Source of the DNA: an uncultured Alphaproteobacteria bacterium | GTDB taxonomy: Bacteria; Pseudomonadota; Alphaproteobacteria; Thalassobaculales; Thalassobaculaceae | DNA length: 64,000 nucleotides | Assembly: GCA_937776645.1 (NCBI GenBank) | Contig: CALMRI010000001.1 | Coordinates: 1-64,000 of the forward strand | Reading direction: 5' to 3' | Shown here: positions 56,047-63,123 of the stretch, in pieces | Layout of the letters: every line of letters starts with the position of its first letter | Numbering within the stretch: the first letter of the stretch is position 1 | Program-made: the position numbers and the translations under genes | The notes under the pieces: generated by a model | Told to the model about the DNA's origin: nothing | Seen by the model: only the letters and a program-made list of their open reading frames with translations | The model's database searches: none

Positions 56047-56098
56047 AGTACTCTGCGTTGATACCACTGCTTAAGCAGTGGTATCAACGCAGAGTACT
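56047..56098. other. Head-to-head library adapter (artificial join)
   Basis: A perfect 52-base palindrome: 56073-56098 reads AAGCAGTGGTATCAACGCAG followed by AGTACT, and 56047-56072 is its exact reverse complement. This is the SMART-type PCR primer used in cDNA and, to my knowledge, some low-input genomic amplification kits; the final T suits ligation to A-tailed fragments. Two amplified fragments have been joined end to end. The reading frames on either side are both cut off, as expected for an artefact, and the gene content changes. Confidence 0.97.
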
Positions 56099-56687
56099 AT
56101 CGATTTGCACACAGGCGGCACTGAGCTTTCCGTCTTTCCGCTGGCCGGTTATGTCCTGCACGCGGACAAAAAAATTCTCGAAACCCAGCGCGCCATGGCA
56201 CAGGCGTTCAACCTGCCCTTCGTGTGGGGCACCTCGGCGGAGTTGGACGGCCGCTCGCTTTCGGTTGCGCGCGCCGCGTGCGTTCCGGCGATTTACGTGG
56301 AATATCTCGGTGGGCATTTCCCCCAGCCCGGAAGGCCGCGCCGCGTGCGCCGAAGGCTGCCTCAACGTGATGGCCCACCTCGGCCTGATTGAACGCGAAC
56401 GGCCTCCGTGCGCCGTGGAGGAAACCATTGAGGACGCCCGCCCGCAGTCCGGACACATGCAAATTTGCAACCCCGCGCCCATCACGGGATTTTTCGAGGC
56501 GCGCGTGGAGCTGGGGCAAATGGTTGGCGTCGGAGATGCGCTCGGCGGCGTCAGCAGTATTTTCGGCGATGAAACGTACCAGATGCTTTCAGAACAAACC
56601 GGACGCGTGATTGTTCTGCGTGAGTACCCGCGCGTCAACGCCGGCGAATCCATTGGCGTGATCGCCGAGCGGGAGGCCACGCCGTGA
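56099..56687 (+). CDS. Succinylglutamate desuccinylase/aspartoacylase-family protein, 5' end missing
   Basis: The N-terminus is lost at the adapter; the remaining part begins IDLHTGG, the second metal motif of this zinc carboxypeptidase-like family. LPFVWGTSAELDGRSLSVAR, AIYVEYLGGHFP and a C-terminal beta domain (GFFEARVELGQMVGVGDAL to VNAGESIGVIAERE) follow. A one-base insertion in the C run at 56330-56334 breaks the frame; removing it gives GGHFPSPEGRAACAEG. Its stop overlaps the next GTG. Substrate unknown. Confidence 0.8.
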
Positions 56688-57690
56688 GCGTCTCCCTCGG
56701 CGAAGGCAAACACGCCGTTGATCCGCTCCCGCGCCATCGGCCCGGCGGCGGGTTTGCGGAATCTTTTTTTCAAACTGGAAGCCGTCAACCCCACCGGCTC
56801 GTACAAGGATCGCTTTGCGGCGGCGGCCATTTCGCACATGGTCGCGAGTGGACACACAAACTGCATTGCCACCTCCAGCGGCAACACCGGCGCGGCGCTT
56901 GCGGCGTATTGCGCAGCGGCGCAAATCCGGTGCCGCATCGCCATTGTCGAAACCGCCCCCGCCGCCAAGCTACAGCAGATGATGGCGTACGGCGCGGAGA
57001 TTTTTCGCGTGCGCGGCTTCGGCACGGACGCCGCCATCACCGCCCGGGCCATCACCGCGCTGGAGACACTCGGGCAACAGCCCGGCCACGCCCTGCAAAT
57101 CAGCGCCTACAAATACAGCCCGCACGGAATGGAAGGAGTGGAGACGATCGCCCATGAGTTGGGGGAACAAAGCGACGGCAAAATCGACCATGTGTTTTGC
57201 CCGGCCGGCCGGTGGCGGATTGACGCTCGCGGTCGCGCGCGGATTTGCAAAAACCAAGTGCCGCTTCGCCGTGCATTGCGTGCAGCCCGAGGGCAACGAC
57301 ACCATCGCCGGCGCACTGCGTGCCGGGGACGCCGCCGGTTGCGACGTGGTTTGCACTACGGCCATCAGTGGGCTGCAAGTGGCGAGCGTGATAGATGGCA
57401 ACGAGGTCATCCGTCAATGCCGGCCCACCGGCGGCACGGGGCATCTCGTGACCGACGAGGAAACGTGGGCCGCGCAAAAGCGGCTTGCCCGCGAGGAAGG
57501 TATTTTCAGCGAACCCGCCGGAGCGGTCGCTTTGGCCGGAGCGTTGAACGCCGCAGCCGATGGAGAAATCAACCCCGATTCAAAAATCATTTGCCTCGTG
57601 ACCGGCAGCGGTTTTAAAGATTCGTCCTCGGTGGACAAATTGAACGTCGACGCGGATTGTCCGTTGATCGGCGTGGATGAAATCGCGTGA
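56684..57690 (+). CDS. Threonine synthase-like PLP enzyme, two frameshifts
   Basis: A fold-type II PLP enzyme. It reads VSLGEGNTPL after removing one A at 56708-56710, then LEAVNPTGSYKDRFAAAAIS, with the PLP lysine in GSYKDR, and TSSGNTGAALAAYCAAA. A second +1 near 57211 joins CPAG to GGGLTLAVARGF, the phosphate-binding glycines. The end is CPLIGVDEIA. At about 330 residues it is shorter than classical ThrC and may be a threonine synthase or a related dehydratase. The GTG start overlaps the preceding stop, suggesting coupling with the aspartoacylase-like gene. Confidence 0.78.
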
Positions 57691-57691
57691 A

Positions 57692-58768
57692 CTAGAGCGC
57701 TGTCGGGAAGCGCGTCAACTGTTCCACCCCATCGGCGGTGACGAGATAATTTTCCTCGATGCGAATGCCCGCGCGGAGGGTTTTGTTGTAAAGCCCTGGC
57801 TCGGCGGTGAAGACTTCGCCTTCCTGAAATGTGTCGTCCCAATTCGGATTCAAGTGCGGCGCTTCGTGCGGGAAGAGCCCGATGCCGTGGCCGAGGTGGT
57901 GGTGGAATGAATCCGGCTCGCAATCATCGAGCATCGCCTTGGCCTCGGCGAACAGCGCGGCGCACGACACGCCCGGCTTGACTGTCGCCGCCACGTGATC
58001 GAGCACGGAAACGATGGCTTTGTGCGCGCGCAGTTGCTCATCGGTCGGCTGGCGGTTCACGGCAAACGTGCGACAGTTGTCGGCGTAGTAGCCGCGATAC
58101 GCCGGGCCGAGGTCCAAAACATAAAGTTCACCATCGCCGGCGGCGCGGTCGCGCGGAGTGCCGCCGGGCGAGTTGCATTGGTAATCGTTGCCGGTGCCGG
58201 TGAGCATTTCGCCGATGGCATCGACCGCCGCGGATTGAAGTTCATTGAAAACGCGCAACTCCGTGATGCCCGGCTCGATAATCTCCCGCGCGCGCGCGTA
58301 CATCGCTTCCGTGCCGCCGATGGCGTGGCGAATCATGGCGACCTCATCGGCATCCTTGCGCCGGCGCAGTTGCAAAATCTCCGGCTCGATGTCCACCCCC
58401 TCCCAACCCGCTGCGCCATCGGTGGCCATCCGCGCGGCCGGTTTGGGCAGGGCATCCTTCAGCGCCTTGGCTGCGGCGAGTTCCTGATCCTGCCGCAGCG
58501 TGCAAAGCCATTGCGCCTCAAAAGTGACCATTCGAGTGGCGGCGTGACGCGTCGGTTCTTCATTGGGCGCGACGAGCAAACAGCCATCGGCATCGATGCA
58601 GGCCGTGGCGGTCATCAGGTGATGCGGTCGATAGCCGGTGAAATAATGAACTTGTTCCGGCCGCGTCAAAATCGCGCGCTCGGCCTTGGCGGATTCCAAA
58701 ACGCCAAGCAGTCGCTGTTGGCGTTCTCGGCAGAGGTCGAGATCAAGTTGGGGCAATTCGTCGGGCAT
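57692..58768 (-). CDS. M24-family metallopeptidase (Xaa-Pro peptidase type)
   Basis: A 358-residue protein from ATG 58768 (MPDELPQLDLDLCRERQ); a longer start at 58819 is possible. The N-terminal creatinase-like domain includes YFTGYRPHHLMTATACID. The pita-bread domain keeps the metal ligands: Asp pair in YVLDLGPAYRGYYADNCRTF, His in HHHLGHGIGLFPHEAPH, Glu in FTAEPGLYNK and Glu in GIRIEENYLVT. It cleaves Xaa-Pro peptides or related bonds. It converges with the threonine synthase-like gene, one base apart. Confidence 0.9.
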   Translation of the reverse strand: MPDELPQLDLDLCRERQQRLLGVLESAKAERAILTRPEQVHYFTGYRPHHLMTATACIDADGCLLVAPNEEPTRHAATRMVTFEAQWLCTLRQDQELAAAKALKDALPKPAARMATDGAAGWEGVDIEPEILQLRRRKDADEVAMIRHAIGGTEAMYARAREIIEPGITELRVFNELQSAAVDAIGEMLTGTGNDYQCNSPGGTPRDRAAGDGELYVLDLGPAYRGYYADNCRTFAVNRQPTDEQLRAHKAIVSVLDHVAATVKPGVSCAALFAEAKAMLDDCEPDSFHHHLGHGIGLFPHEAPHLNPNWDDTFQEGEVFTAEPGLYNKTLRAGIRIEENYLVTADGVEQLTRFPTAL

Positions 58769-58891
58769 AATTTTATGTGTGGCGGAGCAATTAGTGTCCG
58801 GTGAAAGCACGGTCGCCAAGCTTTAATCCGCGCGCGCCTCGCCGAGGGTTGTTTCAGCCACGGAGACTTCAAGGGCGGCAGTTTGGCTGGC

Positions 58892-60196
58892 TTATTTTTT
58901 TGATCCATCGATCGGGAGCAACTCGACTCCGTCGCGCGTGGCGTTGACCTTGAAGCGAACCATCATGCAGCGTTGGGGTGCGGCGTGGCGCTGGACGTAG
59001 CTCATAAGGATTGAGCCGGCCTTGAACCGCGTGAGCTTGCCGTAGCCGTAAGCGCCGCGATCGATCGTGATGGGCGCGGACCATTTTTCCCCGCCATCAG
59101 TGCTGAGGAAAACCGACTGCCCCCCACTGCCGCCGGCGGTCAGCACAAGGGTGTCGTCGGGCAGCACGACGAGGTGAGGGGCGTAGACATACTTCGGGCC
59201 AACCCGGCTGATCTGCCGCCACTTCACGCCGTTGTCATCGGAAACCAGCGTGCCTCCGTCCGGACGAACCACGAGCACCAGCTGACCGCTCGACAACCGG
59301 CCCATGTCGCCTTCATCCGTGTCGAGCCATTTGCCGTCCTCGGGTTTGCCTAGTTTGAGGATTGCATCGGCATCGCCGGAGACCACGCGATCCGCTGGGA
59401 TCACGCGGTCGTCCTTCGGCTTGCGGCGGCGGATCACCGAGATCACCCGCCACGACTTGCCGTCATCGTCGGATCGGTGGATGGTGCCGTCGAGCAGGCT
59501 GCTGCCCTTGTTCATGTCATACGACATCCACAACAAACCGCCATCTGGAAGCTGCACTCCATGGGAAAGTCCCCTCGTGTAAAAGGTGCCGGAACTGTTG
59601 AGCGGGATTGGTTTGCTCCACGTGCGCCCGTTGTCGGACGAACGCAGGATCAGTTGGCGGGTGTTGAGTTTTTGTCGGCCCTTGGGTGCCTCTTTAAATC
59701 CGTACCACGATGCCTGCACATTGGCGATTACGATCACCGTGCCTTTTCGGGTCACAAACGCCGCGCTGGGCCGGTTGTCCAGCGGGCCGTTGTAAAGGGT
59801 GGCCGGCTTGGACCACGTCCTGCCATTGTCACGGGATCGGCAGGCCATGATGCGGCCGCCCGTTGGCGCTTTGTGTTTCAGGTCAAACCCCATTTTTTTG
59901 TATGGCTCGATAAGGGTTTTTTTAAGCACCACTGGCGTGGCGAACGAGACGTGCCAATAGCCGGCCGAGTGTACGAACATCAACTCGCCATTCGCCAGCC
60001 GAACCACAGGGCCTACCCAGCCGATGAAATCGCCGAGGCCCGGGAATGGCTCCGGCCGGTTGTGGTCAAAGCCGGTGACGCAGATTCGCGCCTTGCCCAA
60101 GGGCAGTCCGCCGACCTTCCCCGGCTTGGCTGCCGACAGCGAACCGGCGAGCACCAGAACGGCGGCGGCAATTAAGGGGATCGTGTTTTGTTTCAT
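58892..60196 (-). CDS. Exo-alpha-sialidase-like BNR-repeat protein
   Basis: A secreted 434-residue six-bladed propeller protein. The start at 60196 gives a signal peptide (MKQNTIPLIAAAVLVLAGSL, cleaved near SAA). Five Asp-box repeats are visible: SRDNGRTWSKP, SSDNGRTWSKP, SDDDGKSWRV, SDDNGVKWRQ and STDGGEKWSAP. An arginine cluster for sialic acid is not clear, so it may act on another sugar or not be an enzyme. Planctomycetes and Verrucomicrobia have many such genes. It is downstream of the GHL10-sialidase fusion on the same strand. Confidence 0.85.
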   Translation of the reverse strand: MKQNTIPLIAAAVLVLAGSLSAAKPGKVGGLPLGKARICVTGFDHNRPEPFPGLGDFIGWVGPVVRLANGELMFVHSAGYWHVSFATPVVLKKTLIEPYKKMGFDLKHKAPTGGRIMACRSRDNGRTWSKPATLYNGPLDNRPSAAFVTRKGTVIVIANVQASWYGFKEAPKGRQKLNTRQLILRSSDNGRTWSKPIPLNSSGTFYTRGLSHGVQLPDGGLLWMSYDMNKGSSLLDGTIHRSDDDGKSWRVISVIRRRKPKDDRVIPADRVVSGDADAILKLGKPEDGKWLDTDEGDMGRLSSGQLVLVVRPDGGTLVSDDNGVKWRQISRVGPKYVYAPHLVVLPDDTLVLTAGGSGGQSVFLSTDGGEKWSAPITIDRGAYGYGKLTRFKAGSILMSYVQRHAAPQRCMMVRFKVNATRDGVELLPIDGSKK

Positions 60197-60390
60197 AAAA
60201 AATCCTGTTCTTTTTCCCACTCGGGCGGGCGCGCCGCGTAGTAGTGGGCTTGGGCGATGAAATCCGCGCCGACGTGTTACCGCCACGCGGCCGTGAGTTT
60301 TTTAAAGACCGGCCCCAGCTGTCCGTCGCCCAGCGGCTTGCGCCAAGATGATATGGATTCAAGCATTTGCCTGTGGATGCGGTTTGTCAT
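60196..60390 (-). pseudogene. Small unassigned frame interrupted by one stop codon
   Basis: ATG 60390 overlaps the stop of the upstream gene, and the frame ends on a TGA overlapping the sialidase ATG at 60196, so it fits exactly between the two genes. It reads MTNRIHRQMLESISSWRKPL and GPVFKKLTAAWR, then TAA (60277-60279), then HVGADFIAQAHYYAARPPEW to EKEQDFL. With the stop read as a sense codon it would be 64 residues. I do not recognise it. Confidence 0.4.
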
Positions 60391-62948
60391 TGATGGTTCG
60401 GCTTTAGCGCATCGAGCCGGATGCGGGTGACGCCGACGTCCTCCTTGTTGATGGAGTAGGCGATGTACAGCCAGCCGCGCCAAGCCACGGCGGAGGGGTA
60501 CTGCCAGCCGGCAAGTTTGCTTTTTCCCTTAAACCTCATGTCCGTCGGCTTGCCGCGCACGACAAAGGCGCGGTCGAAGGTGTGGCCACCGGCGCTCAAC
60601 GCGATGGTCAGCGGGTTGCGCTGGCCGACTGAGGGATAAGTGCCGGGCGTGGTGCACGGATTGCTGAGGATGTACGCGGTGCCGTCGGGCAGGTTGCCGG
60701 CGAAACTACGCGCAGTGGAGTCAGGAAAATTCGTCTCGCGCGGCGGGCTCCAGGTTGCGCCGCGATCGTGGCTCTCGCTTGAAAATAAATTGAAGTGACC
60801 GCTCCGAGTGCGAAACAGCATCACGAGCGAACCGTCCGGTCGGTGAAACGACGTGGGCTCTGGAAATGTGAAAATGTTGTTCGGCGGAACCATGCCGGTC
60901 TTCCATCCGGCGAGGCCATGGGCGGTGTCCGTGTAAAGCAACTGCGGTTGCCGGTCCGCTGACTGCCCGTTTAACAGCAGTCGCCCGCCCGGCATTCGGC
61001 GTGGCCCGTCGATGAAAAATCCGGTGGCGATCTTTTTCGGCTTGCTCCAAGTCCGGCCATCGGGGCTGGTGATGGCGTGGAGCGTGCTGCGCGGGTCGAT
61101 CTGTTTCACCTCGATGATGGACGTGTAAAACGCGGCCATCGTCCCGCCGTGAACATGAAAGCCTGCTGCCACCGCCGCGCGCGGGCCCGGGCCATCGGGG
61201 TCGGCGGCGATGATCTTCGGTTTCGTCCAGTTCACGCCGTCGGCGGTGGAGCAGCCGAGGATGCGCTGTCCGTTGCTGTCTTCGTGCACTTTGCCGTTGG
61301 ACCACATCGCGTGCAGCCGGTTTTTAAACACGACGAGGTTGGAGTGATGGCAGAATTTGTAGCCGTCTTTCGTGGCTTGAAAAAGGATCGAGTGCTCGCC
61401 CTTCAGTGTCCGCAGCCCGAGCGAGGGTCGCTGGGACTGGTCGAACAGGCCGAGCTTCACGCGAATGGGCGGCGGCCCTGCCACTTGCAGTTCCAGCGCC
61501 GTGACGGTGCGTGGCTTGGGCGACTTTGCTGGGCGTTTCACCAGCCGCATGACGGCCTCGTTGGTGCCCACTCGCAGATTGGCTGCGTCCACCACCGCCG
61601 CCAGCCGGTTGGGTTTCACCTGTTTTAAATCTTTCACCGGCCGGCCGTTCAGCGACAGTTCCACGACGTCGCCAGCGTTCAGGTTGTCCACCTGCAATTC
61701 CACTGTCACCTCGCCGCGCAACTTTTCGCCGACTCGGATCGACACCTTCAGCGCATCGTCGGTCAGCGGCGCTGGCAGGATGCAGTGGAGTCGGCTGTAG
61801 GGGTTGTCACGCGGTGGCCGGCCTCGGTCGGCGGCAAACATTAGGCGCTTTTGTTGGGCTCGCAGTGTGGCCGGATTGCCGAGCTGTTTTAGCAACGGGG
61901 CCATGTTGAACCCCTTCTTTTCGCTGTTGTTCTTGGTGTGGGCGAACCAGTTGAACAGGTAGATTCCATCGGCCCCTTGCTGCCAGTAGTTCAGGGCCAG
62001 ACCAGCGGCCAGTTCGGCGGAAATCGGATAGTATTTGCTTGGCCAACCGTAGAGAACCGGGTAGACAAAAACTCCCTTTGGAGCGGCGAACTTTTTGAAC
62101 TGCTCGACTTCGATATCAATCACGCCGGTGCCGAGGCTCAAGTAGTCGATCAGCCCTTCCTTGATCCATCGGGAAACCTCGAATCCATCCTTCCGGCACG
62201 AGGCGAGGCTTCCCTCGACGCGCACCGCCAGCCGGATGGGGCGGCCCCGCTGTCGGCCCCGTTGGTCCAGATGTTTGCGAACACGCCGCAAAAGTTTCGT
62301 GAGCAGATGTGCGTTTTTAGTCTCTTCGCCCGGCAGGAAGTACGGCGCGCTGCGCAGGAAGTCGATCTCCAACCCGTCGAAATCGTATTTTTTAAACAGT
62401 TCCTCGATCACGCGGAATTTCAACTCGCGCACTTCCGGCACGGCAAAATTGAGTGACGTCGGGAAACTGGTCACGTCGCCATACTTGCGCGGCCCGATCA
62501 TCCACTCGGGATGTTCGACCTTGAACGTGGCCTTTTCGTCAGGCGTGAACGAATCGTGAATGTCATTAATGCGAAACGAATAAAAGACATCGAGTCCGCG
62601 CTTCTTCGCTTCCCGCACGACAATTTTTGGCGGGTCGTGGCCTGCGTCCAAGAGTTTTTTAACCCACGGACGCGGCTTGCCGATCCGCTTGCCGGTGAGT
62701 TCGAGCACGTCGCTTTTGTAGTTCGCCGTGTTCCCCCCCCCCCCGTCGCACCAGAACAGCGCGTCCACATTAGTCTTCTCCAGCGGCCCAAACAGGTTCT
62801 CAATCCACTGCTTCAAGTCGCCGCCCGCGTCCTTGCAAACCGCATGGCCGTCGCAGTTGAAAATAACGCGGTACTTCTTCGGCGATTCGCGCGCCTCTGC
62901 GAAGCCGCAGACGAGCAGGAATAACAGGATGAGTTTCAATGTTTTCAT
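60387..62948 (-). CDS. GHL10-like glycoside hydrolase fused to a sialidase-like domain
   Basis: An 853-residue secreted protein with signal MKTLKLILLFLLVCGFAEA. The first part (about 25-370) is a TIM-barrel domain like the GHL10/DUF4015 family, with FWCDGGGGNTANYKSDVLE, VFYSFRINDIHDSF, YDFDGLEIDFLRSAPYFLPG (candidate acidic residues) and GADGIYLFNWF. A linker beta-domain (about 395-520) leads to a propeller part (about 535-850) with SPDGRTWSKPKKI, SHDRGATWSPP and similar sialidase repeats. A 12-base G/C run in the barrel part stays in frame. Likely acts on outer glycans; the exact bond is not known. Confidence 0.8.
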   Translation of the reverse strand: MKTLKLILLFLLVCGFAEARESPKKYRVIFNCDGHAVCKDAGGDLKQWIENLFGPLEKTNVDALFWCDGGGGNTANYKSDVLELTGKRIGKPRPWVKKLLDAGHDPPKIVVREAKKRGLDVFYSFRINDIHDSFTPDEKATFKVEHPEWMIGPRKYGDVTSFPTSLNFAVPEVRELKFRVIEELFKKYDFDGLEIDFLRSAPYFLPGEETKNAHLLTKLLRRVRKHLDQRGRQRGRPIRLAVRVEGSLASCRKDGFEVSRWIKEGLIDYLSLGTGVIDIEVEQFKKFAAPKGVFVYPVLYGWPSKYYPISAELAAGLALNYWQQGADGIYLFNWFAHTKNNSEKKGFNMAPLLKQLGNPATLRAQQKRLMFAADRGRPPRDNPYSRLHCILPAPLTDDALKVSIRVGEKLRGEVTVELQVDNLNAGDVVELSLNGRPVKDLKQVKPNRLAAVVDAANLRVGTNEAVMRLVKRPAKSPKPRTVTALELQVAGPPPIRVKLGLFDQSQRPSLGLRTLKGEHSILFQATKDGYKFCHHSNLVVFKNRLHAMWSNGKVHEDSNGQRILGCSTADGVNWTKPKIIAADPDGPGPRAAVAAGFHVHGGTMAAFYTSIIEVKQIDPRSTLHAITSPDGRTWSKPKKIATGFFIDGPRRMPGGRLLLNGQSADRQPQLLYTDTAHGLAGWKTGMVPPNNIFTFPEPTSFHRPDGSLVMLFRTRSGHFNLFSSESHDRGATWSPPRETNFPDSTARSFAGNLPDGTAYILSNPCTTPGTYPSVGQRNPLTIALSAGGHTFDRAFVVRGKPTDMRFKGKSKLAGWQYPSAVAWRGWLYIAYSINKEDVGVTRIRLDALKPNHQ
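62733..62744. repeat. Twelve-base C homopolymer inside a coding region
   Basis: CCCCCCCCCCCC on the plus strand encodes the four glycines of WCDGGGGNTAN in the GHL10 part of the fusion gene. It is the longest homopolymer I noticed in the window. It keeps the frame at this length. Runs of this kind can slip in the cell or be miscounted in sequencing. Confidence 0.9.
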
Positions 62949-62993
62949 GTTTTTCGTTCGGGTGACTCAAGGTGCATCACGGATCGTGCGCGG

Positions 62994-63035
62994 TTAAGAA
63001 AAATCAAGATTCAGCAGTGGCAGTTCGTCGGGCAT
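62994..63035 (-). pseudogene. Copy of the start of the M24 peptidase gene
   Basis: ATG 63035 begins MPDELPLLNLDFS and stops. The M24 gene at 58768 begins MPDELPQLDLDL. The bases ATGCCCGACGAA are identical in both and the similarity continues for about 35 bases. It is probably a scrap of a duplicated gene, or a recombination trace, next to the start of the GHL10 gene. Confidence 0.5.
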
Positions 63036-63123
63036 AAATTATATCGCAGCGTGGTTGTTGCTGGCAGTACAATTAAGCCAGCCCAATGATTTGTGAAAGA
63101 ACCGATTCCGCCAATTCAACCGA

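Noticed and set aside
56047-56098. Palindrome as an attachment, recombination or terminator site
   Set aside because: It is identical to a known laboratory primer in head-to-head form, and both sides are truncated genes of different origin.
55730-57055. Frames that run into or across the 56.05 kb palindrome
   Set aside because: Residues next to the join are encoded by adapter sequence, so any fusion protein there is artificial.
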